Shown one piece after another: positions 46,801-58,771 of a stretch of 64,000 nucleotides of DNA (position 1 is its first letter; each line of letters opens with the position of its first letter). Origin of the DNA: Oscarella lobularis. Its lineage: Eukaryota > Porifera > Homoscleromorpha > Homosclerophorida > Oscarellidae. The DNA lies in contig NC_089178.1 of assembly GCF_947507565.1 (NCBI RefSeq), forward strand, positions 682,001 through 746,000, written 5' to 3'. Both the position numbers and the translations under genes were made by a program. The notes under the pieces are model-generated. The model was not told the DNA's origin and did not search any database. It saw nothing but the letters and a program-made list of their open reading frames with translations.

Positions 46801-49800
46801 GGAGGGAACTTGCATTGGGAGATGTTACTCAGACATCTGCTCTGCGGATTTGATTGACTGTCGGCGTTCAGATGGCCATTCTTGCGATGTGACGGTAATT
46901 TAGACCCAGGCAGTCTTTTGGGCTTATGCGATATGAAATTACCTTTAGACAAGCGGAGAAGTAGTCATGGTTTTGACATCCAGTCATTTTAATCTTACCA
47001 TGTTTATTGACCGCATCAATGCTTACCTGAAAGGAAGTATTCGCGTTGAAGCTGATGCCACGGATGGTTCGAGGTGCGTGCATGCCGTGAAACGAATAAT
47101 ATTAATAATTATTTTTATTTTAGAATTACAGTCACTTTTATTGTTTTGGGCAGTTGCTTCAAAAGCGCCGAAGAGGCAAGCTTTTAAATCTGAGGTGCCT
47201 GCAACGATTTTTAGACTCCTTTCTATTATTAGGTTGTGGATTTCATAAAGTTTCTCAACTCCAACGGGAGGTTGGCAGTGGGAGCTCGAGTTGAGGACGT
47301 CTATTCCAAAGGTAAGAAGCAAATTTGTGCAGTAAAACTCAAACTCAGTAATGTATTTCACTTCCAGACGAAGGAGGCAGCTCAACGTGGTATTTTATTG
47401 TCATCGCTATTCTCGTGCTTTTAGCACTGGCCGCAATTGCGGTTTTCGCCATCGTCAGGAAGAGAAGAAGAATTGCCAAGGCAACGTGGAATGTACCCAC
47501 GTACTCAGACCGCGAGGCACCAGTCGGAGAAGAGCAAGGGGAAGACGCCACCGGAGCCTCTTCAGTGGTTTTGGTATCAGCAGTCAATAAGTAAGATTTA
47601 TCAATTTGATTCTTCTGCTTAGCGCACTTACTGTTCTCACTTTTCTAGACGAGGCAATGAAATAGAAATGAAAGATTTATCTGGCTCGGCGGCGCAGGGA
47701 CCGAAGCCTGATGCTACAGCCGCAGCACAACCAAATGACGAATACTTCTACCGTCCAAATGGCGACGTAGAGGAGCACAGATTCGAATACGAAGGCGATG
47801 AACCACCGGAAATGACTCCCCTCCACCTCTATGCCATGCTCCCAAGAGGGGACCCTCCGCCCTCCGTGAAGCGAGAAGACATCAACAAGAGAGCCGAGTA
47901 CGATGGATTAACCCCGCTCATGGTCGGATCCATGTTGGGCGGCTATCGAGATGACGTGCAAGCGGGTCTTGTGAAGAGGCCGCTAGGATACGACGAGCGC
48001 AAGGAGAAGCCAAATTTTGTTAAGGAATTGATAGATATGGGCGCGGATTTATCTTTGACGAGGGGTGGCACGTTGGAAACCCCGCTTCATCTTGCGGCGA
48101 AGTGAGTTGGAAATGGTATGTGAAATCGTTATATTTTGACGATTTTGTTTTTAGGTTCGGGCACGGGAAGGCGTCTTTGTGGCTCATGAAAAGAGGAGCG
48201 GACTTGAACGCTCGAGATGCCACTGGGAGAACTCCTCTAATAACGGCCGTTGCTGCTGGAAACTTTCACATTGTTGACGTAGGAAAATTCGCTTTTTTCT
48301 TGGATGTTCTCTTATGTTTTGTTGCAGTTTCTTCTGGATAAATCCGGAACAGAGATAGATGCGCAGGACGACAGCGGTCGCTCGTCGATGATGGTGGCTG
48401 TGAGCTATGAAATGGATGAAATCTTGGATTCGCTGCTTGCCAGCGACAAGAACGCGAAACTTGGCCTTGTTGACAAAGAAGGTAAGTAACTGTCTTTTTT
48501 GAAATCGCGTAAAAAAGCTAAGTAAATTTTGATCTGTAGGAAAGTCTGCGCTTCACTACGGAGCATCCGTTGATAATTTTCGTGCAGTTGAGAAGCTTCT
48601 CAGGCATGGCGCCCAAAAAGACGCTCAGGACCATTTGGTAGGTGATATCTTTTTTAAAAAAAAATTATTTCTCATGCTTGCTGCTTAGGGTCAAACGGCG
48701 CTCTTCGTAGCTGCAGACCACGGTTCAGCAAATTCGGTGAGAATCTTGATAGAAAACTACGCCAGTCGCAACATCCAAGACGGCATGGATCGTTCACCAA
48801 TTGATGTCGCCAGAGAAAGAGGCTATCATGACATCGTGGCAATACTTGACGATTGGACAATGAATCCAACTCCGCCTATGCTCGGGGCCAACCCCATGTC
48901 GTCGTCGTCGTCACCTTCCGTCCAGTCGCCGAAAGGAAGTTCGAAATCTTCGGAGACGCGATCGCCAAGCAGCGCTCAGCGTCATCCACAGCATGCGAGA
49001 GTGCAGCCGAAAATGCTCTACAATGGCCAGCATCCTCCACCATTTGCTCCTTCTCCGCTTCTTCACGACTTAGGTGGCCAAGCGGCGGCAGCAGCTCACC
49101 ACCATGCACTGCATCAGCAGCAGCACCAGCAGCACCAGCACCAGCAGCCGCCACTGCCACCGCCGCAGCAACAGCAACAGCAACAGCTACCGCCTTATCA
49201 GGAGCAGCCGTACATGGCCCAACATGCGCCGCTTCAACATCCGCAGTCGCAGCTGTACTACCAACCGTCTCAGCCACAGCAACCGCAGCGAAATCGTCCA
49301 CCTTCTCCGCCGACTCTCAGTCATTTTCCCCTTCCAGAAGAGCAGAGCGAACGAAGACGTCGCGCGGCTGGCCCGAACGGTCATCCTTTTGCCAGTGAAG
49401 CATCGCTGATGGTCGATGATGTGGAGTATAATCCGGCAAAGAGGACCTGTCTGTACCAATCTCAAGTTCCCGCAGCCGTGCCTTCTCCTCTTCGTTCCTA
49501 CAAAGCTTCGCTCTCCTCTCAGCTCCCATCTGTCCCGCCTCAACCCTCTCAAGAGACAACAGTTCATGTTCCGGCAACAGTTCATCATCAGCCAACGGCA
49601 GTGCCACCGTTTACTGGTTACGCAGCTGGAAGAGGTCACTTTGAGACGGATCCTCTTGATCTCGTTCTTGAATCTTCCCTTCCGGCGTACAATCAGCAAA
49701 TGCTTGAGCCAGAGTCTTATCTTCCGCAACCGGATATGCATCAACAGCAGCAGCAGCAGCAGCAGCCTCAATTGCGGAACTTCATGCAAGCTCAGGCACC

Positions 49801-50053
49801 TCAGGCTATTTTGACACCTCCGTATGCTTCGTATGATCCGTCTCCACCATCTGGTCCTTCGACGAACGGAGAGCTGAATTTTCAGACGCCGTCTCCTTCG
49901 AACGACTCGACGGGAAACACATCTTCTGTGCGATCGCCGGAAAATGGCTGGACCAACAGTCCTCCCCAAGCTCTTTACCAAGGTAAAGGCAAAGCCCCCC
50001 TTTTTAACACGCAGCCCCTCAAACATTACCCCGGGCAGTTGAGTTGCAACTAG
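40823..50053 (+). CDS. NOTCH: Notch receptor, about 40 EGF repeats, LNR, TM and ankyrin domain
   Basis: Signal-peptide exon 40823-40892 (MPRSRGLLFLLVYVLARTTV). About 40 EGF-like repeats follow, from CTRTKCLNGGTC near 41315 to KGYSGRTC near 46600, many with the calcium-binding DxDEC start. Then a Lin12/Notch repeat (CDSECDVDSCGYDGGDC) and a second, degenerate Cys-rich repeat lacking DGGDC. NOD-like segments (SHFNLTMFIDRINAYLKGSI, TVTFIVLGSCF) precede the membrane helix WYFIVIAILVLLALAAIAVF and RKRRR stop-transfer. The RAM region has TWNVP in place of the usual WFP. About six ankyrin repeats follow (ETPLHLAAK, GRTPLITAVAAG, GKSALHYGASVD, GQTALFVAADHG). The long C-terminal tail is His/Gln/Pro-rich and ends with Ser-rich PEST-like sequence (ESSLPAYN..., NDSTGNTSSVRSPENGW). 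Small introns interrupt throughout. Presumed juxtacrine receptor cleaved to a nuclear intracellular domain. Confidence 0.95.
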
Positions 50054-50377
50054 ATGACTTTGAGTTGAGTTGACAGTTTACATAAGTGTAGTGGCGCGTT
50101 GAAGCCTGATTCTTAAAACTTTTATTGCGATTGCTTTATTAAGAGTAGTGGGGTTGCTTTTTAGTCTCTAATTAAGACCCTACGTTTGGTGTTGAGTTTG
50201 ACAGTAGATTAATGATTTAAAACGAGTGCAACTGGTAGCGAAGTAAAAAGTGTACGGTCGTGACAGATTCATTGTTTTTTGCACTGTTTCAGCGTCATTG
50301 CTTCGGCGCACAGCAAATGACTTTTCGCGGGGTATTAGCGCGCTTGCTTCCTCAATTGAATTGATATCGTAGCTGCG
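50054..50377. other. intergenic region, Notch 3' end to SEC22B
   Basis: Likely Notch 3' UTR and SEC22B promoter. No gene or repeat seen and no canonical AATAAA found at a glance. Confidence 0.45.
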
Positions 50378-51241
50378 ATGGTTTTGCTGACGTTGATCGG
50401 CCGTTCGAGAGACGGATTGCCGCTTTCTGCTTCAACGCAGGACGACGAGCAGGTAGTAGAATGTCGAGAAATTGATCTAGGCGATTAGTTTCGGTGTCAT
50501 TCGCAATTGCAGGCCGATAGAAACCTCGCCGATTATCAAAACCAGGGAAAGTCGCTGCTAAAGAGACTGAAAGATCAAGCGTCGCACATGGGATCGGTTG
50601 AAAGTGGACCAATGGTCTTCCAGTAAGAAATAAGCCACTTTCTTTATCCGGGAAAGAAGATCTCTTAAAAATTTAGCTATTTGGTGGAACAGGACATATG
50701 TTATTTGGCTCTTTGCGAGCGAACGTTTTCTCGACGACTGGCATTCAGCTACTTGGAAGACATTGCAAAGGAATTTGCTCAAGAATATCTTCCTAGCGTG
50801 GCTGACGTTCGACGACCGTATGCATTTATGGAATTCGGTACTAATGAGATGGGACGTGCTGTACGGAAAACTATTTGTCGTCATAGAAACGTACATCAAC
50901 AAGGCGAGAAAGTCGTATCAGGATTCGAGAGCAAGAAGACATCTAACGAAGCTGAATGACGAACTCCAGGACGTGCAAAAGATCATGGTGCAGAATATTG
51001 AAGACGTGTTGCAGAGGGGCGAAAACATATCAAGTAAGTTGGGGGAGGAGACCGAGAGGAAACAGTAGTTGTGACTCTTTTCATAGCACTTGATACAAAG
51101 GCGAGTCATTTGTCGAGTATGTCAAAGAAGTACAGGAGTGAAGCCAGGTATCTAAACTTGAGAGCTTCTCTGGCAAAAAAGGTTGCTATTGTCATTCTTC
51201 TCGTACTGTTCATATTGTTTGTGCGGTATTGGGTCTTCTGA
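50378..51241 (+). CDS. SEC22B: SEC22B, ER-Golgi longin SNARE
   Basis: R-SNARE of ER-Golgi vesicle fusion. The frame starts [20 protein letters not shown], followed by the longin domain ([57 protein letters not shown]). The R-SNARE helix follows ([47 protein letters not shown]). Its central Arg is in QRGE. A C-terminal anchor ends the protein ([19 protein letters not shown]). About six short exons. Length and order match animal SEC22B. Confidence 0.94.
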
Positions 51242-51448
51242 GAAACGGAATCAGTTCCTGGTATCGTGATGTAATGCTACGGTGGCCTGGAGCGCTACAG
51301 ATAAATACTTGATTACGTTAGTGACGTCACCAGCCGTAGTGCCGCGTTACAACCGTCGTCTAGCGTACAGTACGACTATTGAGGTGAGGTCTCCCTCCGG
51401 GACAAGGACTCTTTTATTACTCTAACTATCGACAGACTGACAGCGTCT

Positions 51449-54400
51449 CTAGTCCATTTCCTCGTCTGCTTCGAAGACGTTCGACTCGAACTCGCTTTCG
51501 TCTATCAATTCCGGCAGAGCTGACGGCACTTTTTGAAGCGTCCGCTTCCCATAGATCGAACCGCCCCTCCGTGGACCGCCGGGACTGGAAACGCTTTCCC
51601 CATCGTCCAATAGGCCGGCCGTCGAGCTGTAAGACTCCAATCTAGTGCGTTTCCACAGGCTGCTGTTGAATTTGGCTCGAAACCAAGAGTAACTGTCCGA
51701 ACCCGCCGGAGACGACGGTTGACTCGACGACGCCACGGCCTTTGCCGCAATCGAACTGCGACGACTTTCGCTGGCACGCCTTTTCACTATCTCAGCAATT
51801 TCATGAATTTCCTAAAAGAATTCAATATATGCACATAGGGGAGGACTATACTACGGAAGTTATATGATATCGGTCCCCGCAGTGACAAACCCGCAACAAA
51901 TTCTCCTTCATTTCATTCAAATTTTCGACCGTCGCCGGCTTTTGAAGACTTTTGACTTCTTCTATTCTCTTGAGACGCTCAATTGCCGTCGAATCGACTT
52001 CTTCACTCCATTCCAGCGACGTCTGCCTGTTGACTGTATTTGAGGCGATGGAGCTCTACAACCGATCAAAATTCAGAACTACTGTACCAATTTATTTCTG
52101 TTTTTACCAATTTTTGCGTGCGCCACGAAGCCGTGCACACGTAGGCGATCGAGAACGCTATGACGTAGAGCAAATTTGCTGGAGCCGGTATAGTAGGCGA
52201 TTTCTTGATCTCGCGCACCGTTGCCGCGCGAGCAAACATCCATTCCAAATCGGAATTATTCTAGAAAATGAATATATATAAATGAACAAGGTAGCCGCGA
52301 CGACGTAGCCTGTCCTGTCTGTCACCTTCTCCCTTGATCCCGTTATACGGGATCAAGGGAGAAGGTCTGGTGGACTAGTAGTTTCTCCTCCTCACGGACC
52401 TGAACGGACTCGAATGCACTCGTTATCACGGCAATGAGCATGTTGACAAGAACGATGACGGAGAGCGTGAGCCACATCGTCAACGTGAGCTGAGCCATGA
52501 CCGTCTCCGGCGTCGTGGCGACTTCGAAGTCTTCCGTATCGACCAAGCCGAACGTCGCCCACCACAGATGAACGATGATGAGAGGAAGACTAAGAAACAA
52601 AAAGGGGAAAAAAATCGAGGTTTATAATCCAATTGTGCCGTCACTTAATTAACCTTAATTAACCTTAATTAACCTTTTTATTTGATTCGGAGTAGTCGTG
52701 CGATTCTCGTAGCCGACGACGAACGTTCCGGCCGAGTACGTGTAGACGAGACTGACGGAAAATCCGAGCAGAAAGATGCTCAATATCAGCAGAAAAGCGA
52801 GCGCCTTCGTTCCGATAGCGCGAAACGATATCTGTATGGGACCGAGGCTTCGATAGGCCTCCAAGAAGCCGAGAAGACGAATGCAGACCATGAGTCCGGC
52901 GGCGGCGTGAACGTGCTGCGATACGCGAAAGGCGAGCGATCTCGTCTTTTCGTCGTCGACGTAGAGACCGGCGAGATCGAGTGTATAGGCGACGACGAAG
53001 AGAGTGAGAAGTATGACGTCGAGTTGATTGTTCACCGTGGAGAAGTAGAATCGGAAGCCTTGTTTGTAGAGCTGGCCGATTTCTTGGACGACCAGGGCGA
53101 CGACGTAGACGAGAATCATGCGCTTCGTGAAAGAGGACGGCGACGTCGAGTCGTGATCGGCGGTGATCCAATAGGCGTCGACGACGATCCAGAAGACGAG
53201 GCTGATGTACGACAGAGCGACGGCGCCCTGACGAATGCACGGCGGCGCCGACGTGCCGATGAAGTCGACTCGAAATCGACGAAAGTCGCTTCGATAGGAC
53301 GGGAGAAAGACGAGAAGGAGGAGCGGGCAGGCGAACGTTTTGACGGTGTACAGGAGAATCATGCTGATGTAGTGAGCGATGGAGAATCCGCTTCGACGAT
53401 CGTACCAAAGCTTGTTCATGCACTTTTGCACCCGAGGCTGTCCGATGAGCTAGAAGGGGAAAGAAAAAAGGTACAGCAATATACATTATTTCTAGATATA
53501 CCCGCTTTTGCTCGTTGTCGATTGCTTCGGAGAGAAGCATCTCGTCGAAGCTCGTCACGTCGTCGCCCATTAGTGCCGGATTGCTGTTCACCATTTCGAT
53601 GGCAATGCTCTCCAAATCGTCGCCCAGCTCCAAATAGTCGGCGCTGTTTGACAAGTCGACGGTGCCGCATCGACGAAAAAAGCCGCTCAATCGCATTGTC
53701 ATGAAAACGGGTGACGGCGACGAGGCGATCACTTCCGGATCGGCGAGCATTGCAAACGCGTCCGACGACATGTAATTGGCGGCAATCGGCTTGGGCAAGC
53801 GAGCGCCGCACTGAATCAACGTCTTCACGTTCGCCGTCTGATGCGACGTCAGCGCGGCGACGAGCGGCACGATGCCGTCGCGATTCTCCGCGTTCAAGTC
53901 GGCGCCGTTGTCGGCGAGAAAGCGAATGCACGCGCTATTGTCGACTGACGACGTCGCCGCCGATCCGGCTACGACGGTGGTCGCGTAGTGTAGCGGCGTG
54001 TTGCCGTCGACGTCGCGACCGTTCAAGTCGACGCCGCGTTCTTTGGCGATTTTAAGTACGACGACGGAAGGCATCGACGCGGCGTAGTGGGCCAACGAGA
54101 GGGACGACGTGACGGCGGTTACGTCGAAGGACGATTCTCGACGAAGGCGAGCTTCGAAACCGGCCGTTACGAGAGCAACGACCTTTTCTTCGGCGTCGAC
54201 CGCCGATCTGGCCGCCAGAAGAACGGTTGGTTCCCACTGGGTGCCGCCGTCGACGACGTGCGTTGACGTGACGTATTTTAGAAGAGCCTATATATATATG
54301 CGTTCAGTTGTGAAATGGAACGCACGAGAAGTCGTTTACCTTGAGAACGTGGACTGTGCCGAGCGCCGCTGCGTGACGAATCAGCATCGGCAAGTTCTTC

Positions 54401-55053
54401 TCCAACGTTCTCGGCACTTCGTTGTGGAGTGCAAGCAAAATCGACTCCATCCCGTCGCAAGCGCGACGTTGAGCGAGACAGTGAAGAGGCGTATAAGCGC
54501 CAGTCGAGGCCGCCTCGATGTCGCCTCCCGCTCGAATGAGAACACGGACGCTGTCCGGGTTAACGTCGTCCGGTGCCATCATCTGGGGAGAGGAGTCGAT
54601 TGATATGCGTATTCAGGTACCTATATGCTTTTTTACTAGGCAATGAAGTGGCGTTCGCGACATTCGATCTTTTTCGTTCACATTCTGGATTTCGGATGCC
54701 AACCGTTTTAGCACCAACGGCGGACTGTTGTATTTTGCTGCGACGTGAAGCGCTGTTCGACCGCCGCCGTCTCTCCAGTTCAAATCGGCACCAGCTTTCA
54801 CCAAGAAATCGACAACTGCAACGGATTAAAAAAAGGGACGTGGACACGAAGTCAATATTGTACCGTGAGTAAAGATCGCGCTTGTCACTGATGGCTTTGT
54901 ACGAGCCATTCGAAGCGTTGCGTGCAGTAACTTTGCCAGTGCATCACTCGTGCTTCCATTTAATAGTTCTTGGCTCGAGCTCATTTGCCCCCTGTTTTGG
55001 ATGGCGTCCGCAAAGAGGCCTTCGACTTTCTCTTCTAGATCAATCGACGGCAT
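51449..55053 (-). CDS. TRPC-like cation channel with N-terminal ankyrin repeats
   Basis: The start at 55053 (MPSIDLEEKVEGLFADAIQN) precedes ankyrin units (GGGRTALHVAAKYN, SRTPLHCLVKK, GAYTPLHCLAQRR, DGNTPLHYATTVV, DGIVPLVAALTSH). Six membrane segments run from YISMILLYTVKTFACPLLLL through AFLLILSIFLLGFSVSLVYT. The pore region has LWWATFGLVDTEDFE and the S6 helix SVIVLVNMLIAVITSAFESV. After S6, EWMFARAATV resembles the TRPC/TRP-box region. The C-terminus is Ser/Arg-rich and ends in FEADEEMD. FGL in the pore and EWxFARA argue for TRPC; TRPA and TRPV lack this pair, but a sponge-specific TRP branch is possible. A 43-bp perfect hairpin covers the splice donor after LLVHQTFSLDP (52324-52366). Confidence 0.85.
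52324..52366. repeat. 20-bp perfect inverted repeat with 3-nt loop at a TRP splice donor
   Basis: Arms 52324-52343 and 52347-52366 (ACCTTCTCCCTTGATCCCGT and its reverse complement) with loop TAT. On the minus strand one arm codes for TFSLDP of the channel; the inferred GTATAA donor begins at the hairpin apex. It could be a regulatory structure or a foldback artefact of sequencing or assembly. Confidence 0.85.
52644..52676. repeat. TTAATTAACC tandem repeat in a TRP intron
   Basis: Three consecutive AT-rich units of TTAATTAACC(T), just downstream of the exon ending NQIK. No known function. Confidence 0.8.
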
Positions 55054-55370
55054 CGCTTTATGTGAGAGCGAAGGAAGAAGACGACTACGGTATAATAGAA
55101 GTGAGGAAAATGTCCTATTGTTTCTCTTTATGTTGCTTTGTGGTGGGTGAAAATAGTAGCCACGTACAATTTTAGCACGGATATTCAGATTCTGTTGTCT
55201 TCCCGCAGTTTATTTTCATCCCACCTCAAAGGTCTTGTTTGGAAGTGGAAGTGATTGGAGTCACAAAGAAGCACGACGTAATTTTATTCAAATACGTACG
55301 ACAGCGCAGACACAATGGAAACCAGAAACAAAGAATCAGCGAAAAAAGTTCTCGTCACTTGTACTTCTGC
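55054..55370. other. intergenic region between TRPC-like gene and dipeptidase E
   Basis: The TRPC-like gene starts at its left edge and the dipeptidase E stop is at its right edge, both on the minus strand. It should contain the TRPC-like promoter and the dipeptidase 3' UTR. No gene seen. Confidence 0.45.
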
Positions 55371-56402
55371 TTATTGGAGCAGGAAACTGAGATCGTCACC
55401 GTCAGCGTATTCCGTTGGCTTCTTTCCTTGCTCGAACAGTTTTGCGGAATTTCCAAGCAGGGTCATTTTTTTGCCTTCAACGCGCACGAAGGCTCCCTCT
55501 CGTATGCCCTTAGAAGAAAATGAATGTGACACTCAATCGATATAGAATCAATATGAAGCTTTACCAACACTGGGATGGAACACTCCTCATGAAATTCATT
55601 GATTCGAACCTCTCTCGTCTCCTAACACACAATGGATGATAGTCATTTTTACATGTGCGCTGTTCGAAACACCCACCCCCATGTGAGTGCTTCCAGCAAC
55701 TGGGTCAACGTAGTGAGGATTGATGTTGAATGGAACCAAGCCAATGGCGTCAAACGTTGGAGGATAAACTATTGGCATATCATTGGTGGTGTTGATTGCG
55801 ATTGTGGCCACGTTCGATCCAGCCGAGCTGCCCATGTATGGCACGCCGTCCTATAGTAAGAAAAAATTTACTGGAACCAGCCTACACTTATTTTTCCCAC
55901 TGACCTTTACTCGCTGTCTTATTTCTGTCACCAGGTTCTCTTCGTAAAGTTTCTTGAGAAGGCGAAACGTGTTTCCTCCTCCTGCAGGGAAAGATATCAC
56001 TGAAGGTTCACGTGCAGGCTAGGCTTTTCTTTCACAACCGATGAAAATGGCCTGAGCTTGCTTAATGTTTTCTAACGGATTTCCTTCGTGAACTCCCTTG
56101 ACCTGAATTTCTAGATTTCGTGCGTGTGCACGCGACTCGATCGGCCGCTCAGCATGAATTAGGCTCACCCAGCTCGTTCAATGCTTTTCTAACGTGGTCT
56201 GTATAAGCATCCCAGTCTTTTATGGCGTATGGAACAAATGTAATCGTTTTTACGGAGCTAAACGCGGAAATCGCGAAGTATTTGGGGAGGCAATTTCCCC
56301 AGCTAACCTTCCAAGAAAGTTTGGCAATGTAGACTTTACATGCTCAAGATACTTAGCTCCGTGATTTGTTGAATTAGACAAAAGAAGAAGTCTTCTCGAC
56401 AT
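55371..56402 (-). CDS. alpha-aspartyl dipeptidase (peptidase E, S51)
   Basis: Cleaves Asp-X dipeptides; a cytosolic serine peptidase. The frame starts [20 protein letters not shown] at 56402 and is interrupted by several small introns. Conserved elements: [20 protein letters not shown] with FRLLKKLY, then [20 protein letters not shown] (nucleophile Ser in GSSAG), [20 protein letters not shown] and [20 protein letters not shown], with the catalytic His and Glu region. The C-terminal part is [19 protein letters not shown] and ends at the TAA at 55371. The domain order and spacing match animal and bacterial PepE, about 240 aa. No sign of damage. Confidence 0.93.
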
Positions 56403-56479
56403 TGACGCAGATTCAGGAACGTATAAGAACGCAAATGTTTTCTCCCTGTGCGTGGCTGGCACGGCAGCTGCCTAGTCAA

Positions 56480-56553
56480 GTCTCTATGGCGCAATCGGTT
56501 AGCGCGCTCGGCTGTTAACCGAGAGGTTCCTGGTTCAAACCCAGGTAGGGACG
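56480..56553 (+). tRNA. tRNA-Asn (GUU anticodon)
   Basis: 74 nt. The acceptor stem GTCTCTA pairs with TAGGGAC (one G-U). The D arm contains GGCGCAATCGGTTAGCGCG, the anticodon loop CTGTTAA with anticodon GTT, and the T arm GGTTCAAACCC. Internal A and B boxes are intact and a TTTTTT run follows within a few bases, as a Pol III terminator. No intron. Confidence 0.95.
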
Positions 56554-56734
56554 CATTTTTTCTTTTCTCTTTTTTTTCTTTTTCTACAGTTTCGTTCTGA
56601 TTACTACCGTAAACAACTACATCTCAAAGTTCATGAAGAGCAAGCACGCATACAGAGATACTTTCAGATAGAGTAAAGATTGGAAGTAAAGATTGCAAGA
56701 ACACGGCTCGTGAAACATTAGTTCATTGGCTAGT

Positions 56735-57735
56735 TTATTTGTGAACAGACATCTTGTCCCGCTGCTGCCCCATCTTGATCATTTGAACGGCGCGACTGTG
56801 ATCAGCGGTGCGACTGTGACCAGCCGCCTGGTGCTGCAGTTGCAAAGCGAGTGGATGCAATTTGAATCCATACAATCTAAAAAGAGTCATCCCACAATCC
56901 TACTGCTTGCCACCAAATCTCTCACCTCGGCGTGTATTTAGCTTGGGTTCTTATCGGTCTCAACTCTGGATGCACCATCATAAGCATGTGCGGCAAGCTT
57001 TGAAAAGCCCAGTACAGTAATAGCACGAGCAGCCGACGCACCGGACCTACCTCGTACCAAAATAGGCTCCATCGACGTGCTGATGACGTTGAGAACGCGG
57101 ATTGTAGACGTCCTGACACTTCGGACAGTACAACTTCACCATGCATTCGCCAGGAACGTCCGACAATCCCACGGGAAGGACGGGTTGCTTTTCGCAGTAG
57201 TACCTATGACAATGTCCAAATGATCCAGACTTGTACTTTTCCACCTGGCGATAATCAAAAGAGTCGGTCATACATACATATATTTTAAAACAGGTAATTG
57301 CTGTACTATCTGCGCAATGCCCCGATTGGTCAATACAAATCTGGCGTGTACAAGTCCGTATAACATTTCTGCCGCCTGTTCGATGGAGTCAGATCGCTGA
57401 GGATCGTGGGCGAAATCGTCGTCTTGGAAACGACCCAGTTAGAAAATTATTCTTCGGCGTTTCTATTTCGGTTACCTGGCTCGATGTCTAGCATCATGTC
57501 CAAGGCATGGTGATAGTGGGGAACTTGCTCGCTAAGTCCCGTCAGATTAAATTTGTCTTGAACGTAATCTTCGTCGACCTGCGAGATGGAATTTAGCACC
57601 GCGAAACCGCCCCATTGATCGGGACGATCGCTTTCGCTTTCCGCATTTTTTTCATGTACGTACCACCGTGAAGAACTCGTTGCCGCGAAGGGAGCAAAAC
57701 CATTTTATCCACGGCTCTTCGGACGTTGAACTCAT
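56735..57735 (-). CDS. CSNK2B: casein kinase 2 beta subunit, paralogue 1
   Basis: Regulatory, dimerising subunit of CK2. It starts [20 protein letters not shown]; small exons follow with [40 protein letters not shown], then the zinc finger (CHRYYCEKQ ... [13 protein letters not shown]), [29 protein letters not shown] last exon, joined at CCGAG|A, gives [20 protein letters not shown] and a stop at 56735-56737. All four zinc-ligand Cys and the C-terminal segment that contacts CK2 alpha are present. A second copy lies 1.3 kb away on the other side of POLE3. Confidence 0.94.
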
Positions 57736-57905
57736 CGTTTTTTGGGGGAAGTCTTCAGGGGTGTTGCGGTGGAACCCGGGTAAGCGACCTCGCCAGTACG
57801 CTCCGCTAGAAAGGTCGACGGGAATCTTTTGATGGTGGATCCGTGGCCGTGGGGAGAAGATGGGTGCGGTGGGTGGAGAAATGGAGGTAGAGCGCGTTTC
57901 TACGT

Positions 57906-57911
57906 CACGTG
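57906..57911. promoter_or_regulatory. E-box CACGTG in CSNK2B/POLE3 divergent interval
   Basis: It lies in the 202-bp interval between the CSNK2B start (57735, minus) and the POLE3 start (57938, plus), 27 bp before the POLE3 ATG. Confidence 0.35.
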
Positions 57912-57937
57912 TTTGAAAATCCCGGCTTCTCTGAACG

Positions 57938-58771
57938 ATGGGCGACAAAGTCGAGGATCTGAGCTTGCCTGCCGCCGTTATTGGGCGCCTAATCAAAGAG
58001 GCGGTGAGTGTGCATGCTATGCTTGATAAACCAATTGAGAGCGGCTACCGTTGGAAAGATTCCCGACGGAACCCAGGTAAACGTATCGAAAGAAGCGAGG
58101 GCGGCAATCGGAAAAGCTGCGAGCGTTTTTATTCTATACGCAACGTCGTGGTATGGCATTTCTGCGCTCCTTTTTTGTGTTTCTCCGAGTCTGACAAAGC
58201 GAATTATACAGTGCGAATATTCACGCTGTCAAATGCAAAAGAAAGACGTTGACTGGGAGCGATGTATTGGCAGCGATGACTGATATGGAATTTAGTAATT
58301 TTGTTCCTGCCCTACAGGAGGCTCTTGAAGGTCAGTGTAATAGAGCCAACAGTTCTGAAACGGTCACACAGAGATGGTCATTGCAAAAAAAGAAATAACA
58401 ATATCAGATTTGGCCTTTAGTTTAGATAGTGGTGACCGTTGTGCAGAAAAATTGGCTCTATGCATATATATGTAGACAAATAATTTGTGACTGTGTAATA
58501 AACTATTGTGATTTCAGCATTCAAAAAGGAGCAAAAGGATAAGTCAGAGAGGAAGAAGAAAGTTGCTGCTGCTGCTGCTGCAGCAGTTGCAGCCACTCAG
58601 CAATCATCTGCTACTACTGACGATACTGCAGGTAGCCATGTGGCGCCAGAAGGAGGAGCAGGAGGAGATTCTTGCCACAGTAGTAATGCTGCTGAACAAG
58701 CAGCGGCTAAAGAGCCAGAACCAATTCTTCAGACTGAAAAGGAGCAAGAAAAGGATGGAGATAAATCATAA
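57938..58771 (+). CDS. POLE3: POLE3, histone-fold subunit of DNA polymerase epsilon/CHRAC
   Basis: Histone-fold partner of POLE4 (pol epsilon) and CHRAC1. Exon 1 is 57938-58003 ([22 protein letters not shown]). Exon 2 follows an acceptor at about 58047 and gives [31 protein letters not shown] further exon gives [39 protein letters not shown]. The last exon, near 58519, is a basic-then-acidic low-complexity tail with an Ala run ([16 protein letters not shown]) and a Gly/Ser/Glu-rich end. The tail is more Ala/Gly-rich than the acidic human tail. Introns are short and in phase. Confidence 0.92.

Noticed and set aside
49187-50026. 279-codon minus-strand frame under the Notch tail
   Set aside because: Shadow of the Gln/Pro/His-rich Notch C-terminus; Arg/Leu-rich with no domain.
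52682-53704. 340-codon open frame on the plus strand
   Set aside because: Antisense to the TRPC-like channel exons and of Glu/Asp/Arg-rich shadow composition; the minus-strand frame has clear membrane helices.
52665-54095. 476-codon continuous minus-strand frame across TRP exons
   Set aside because: After the ankyrin exon it runs through an intron into the wrong frame; the channel reads in another frame after about 53450.
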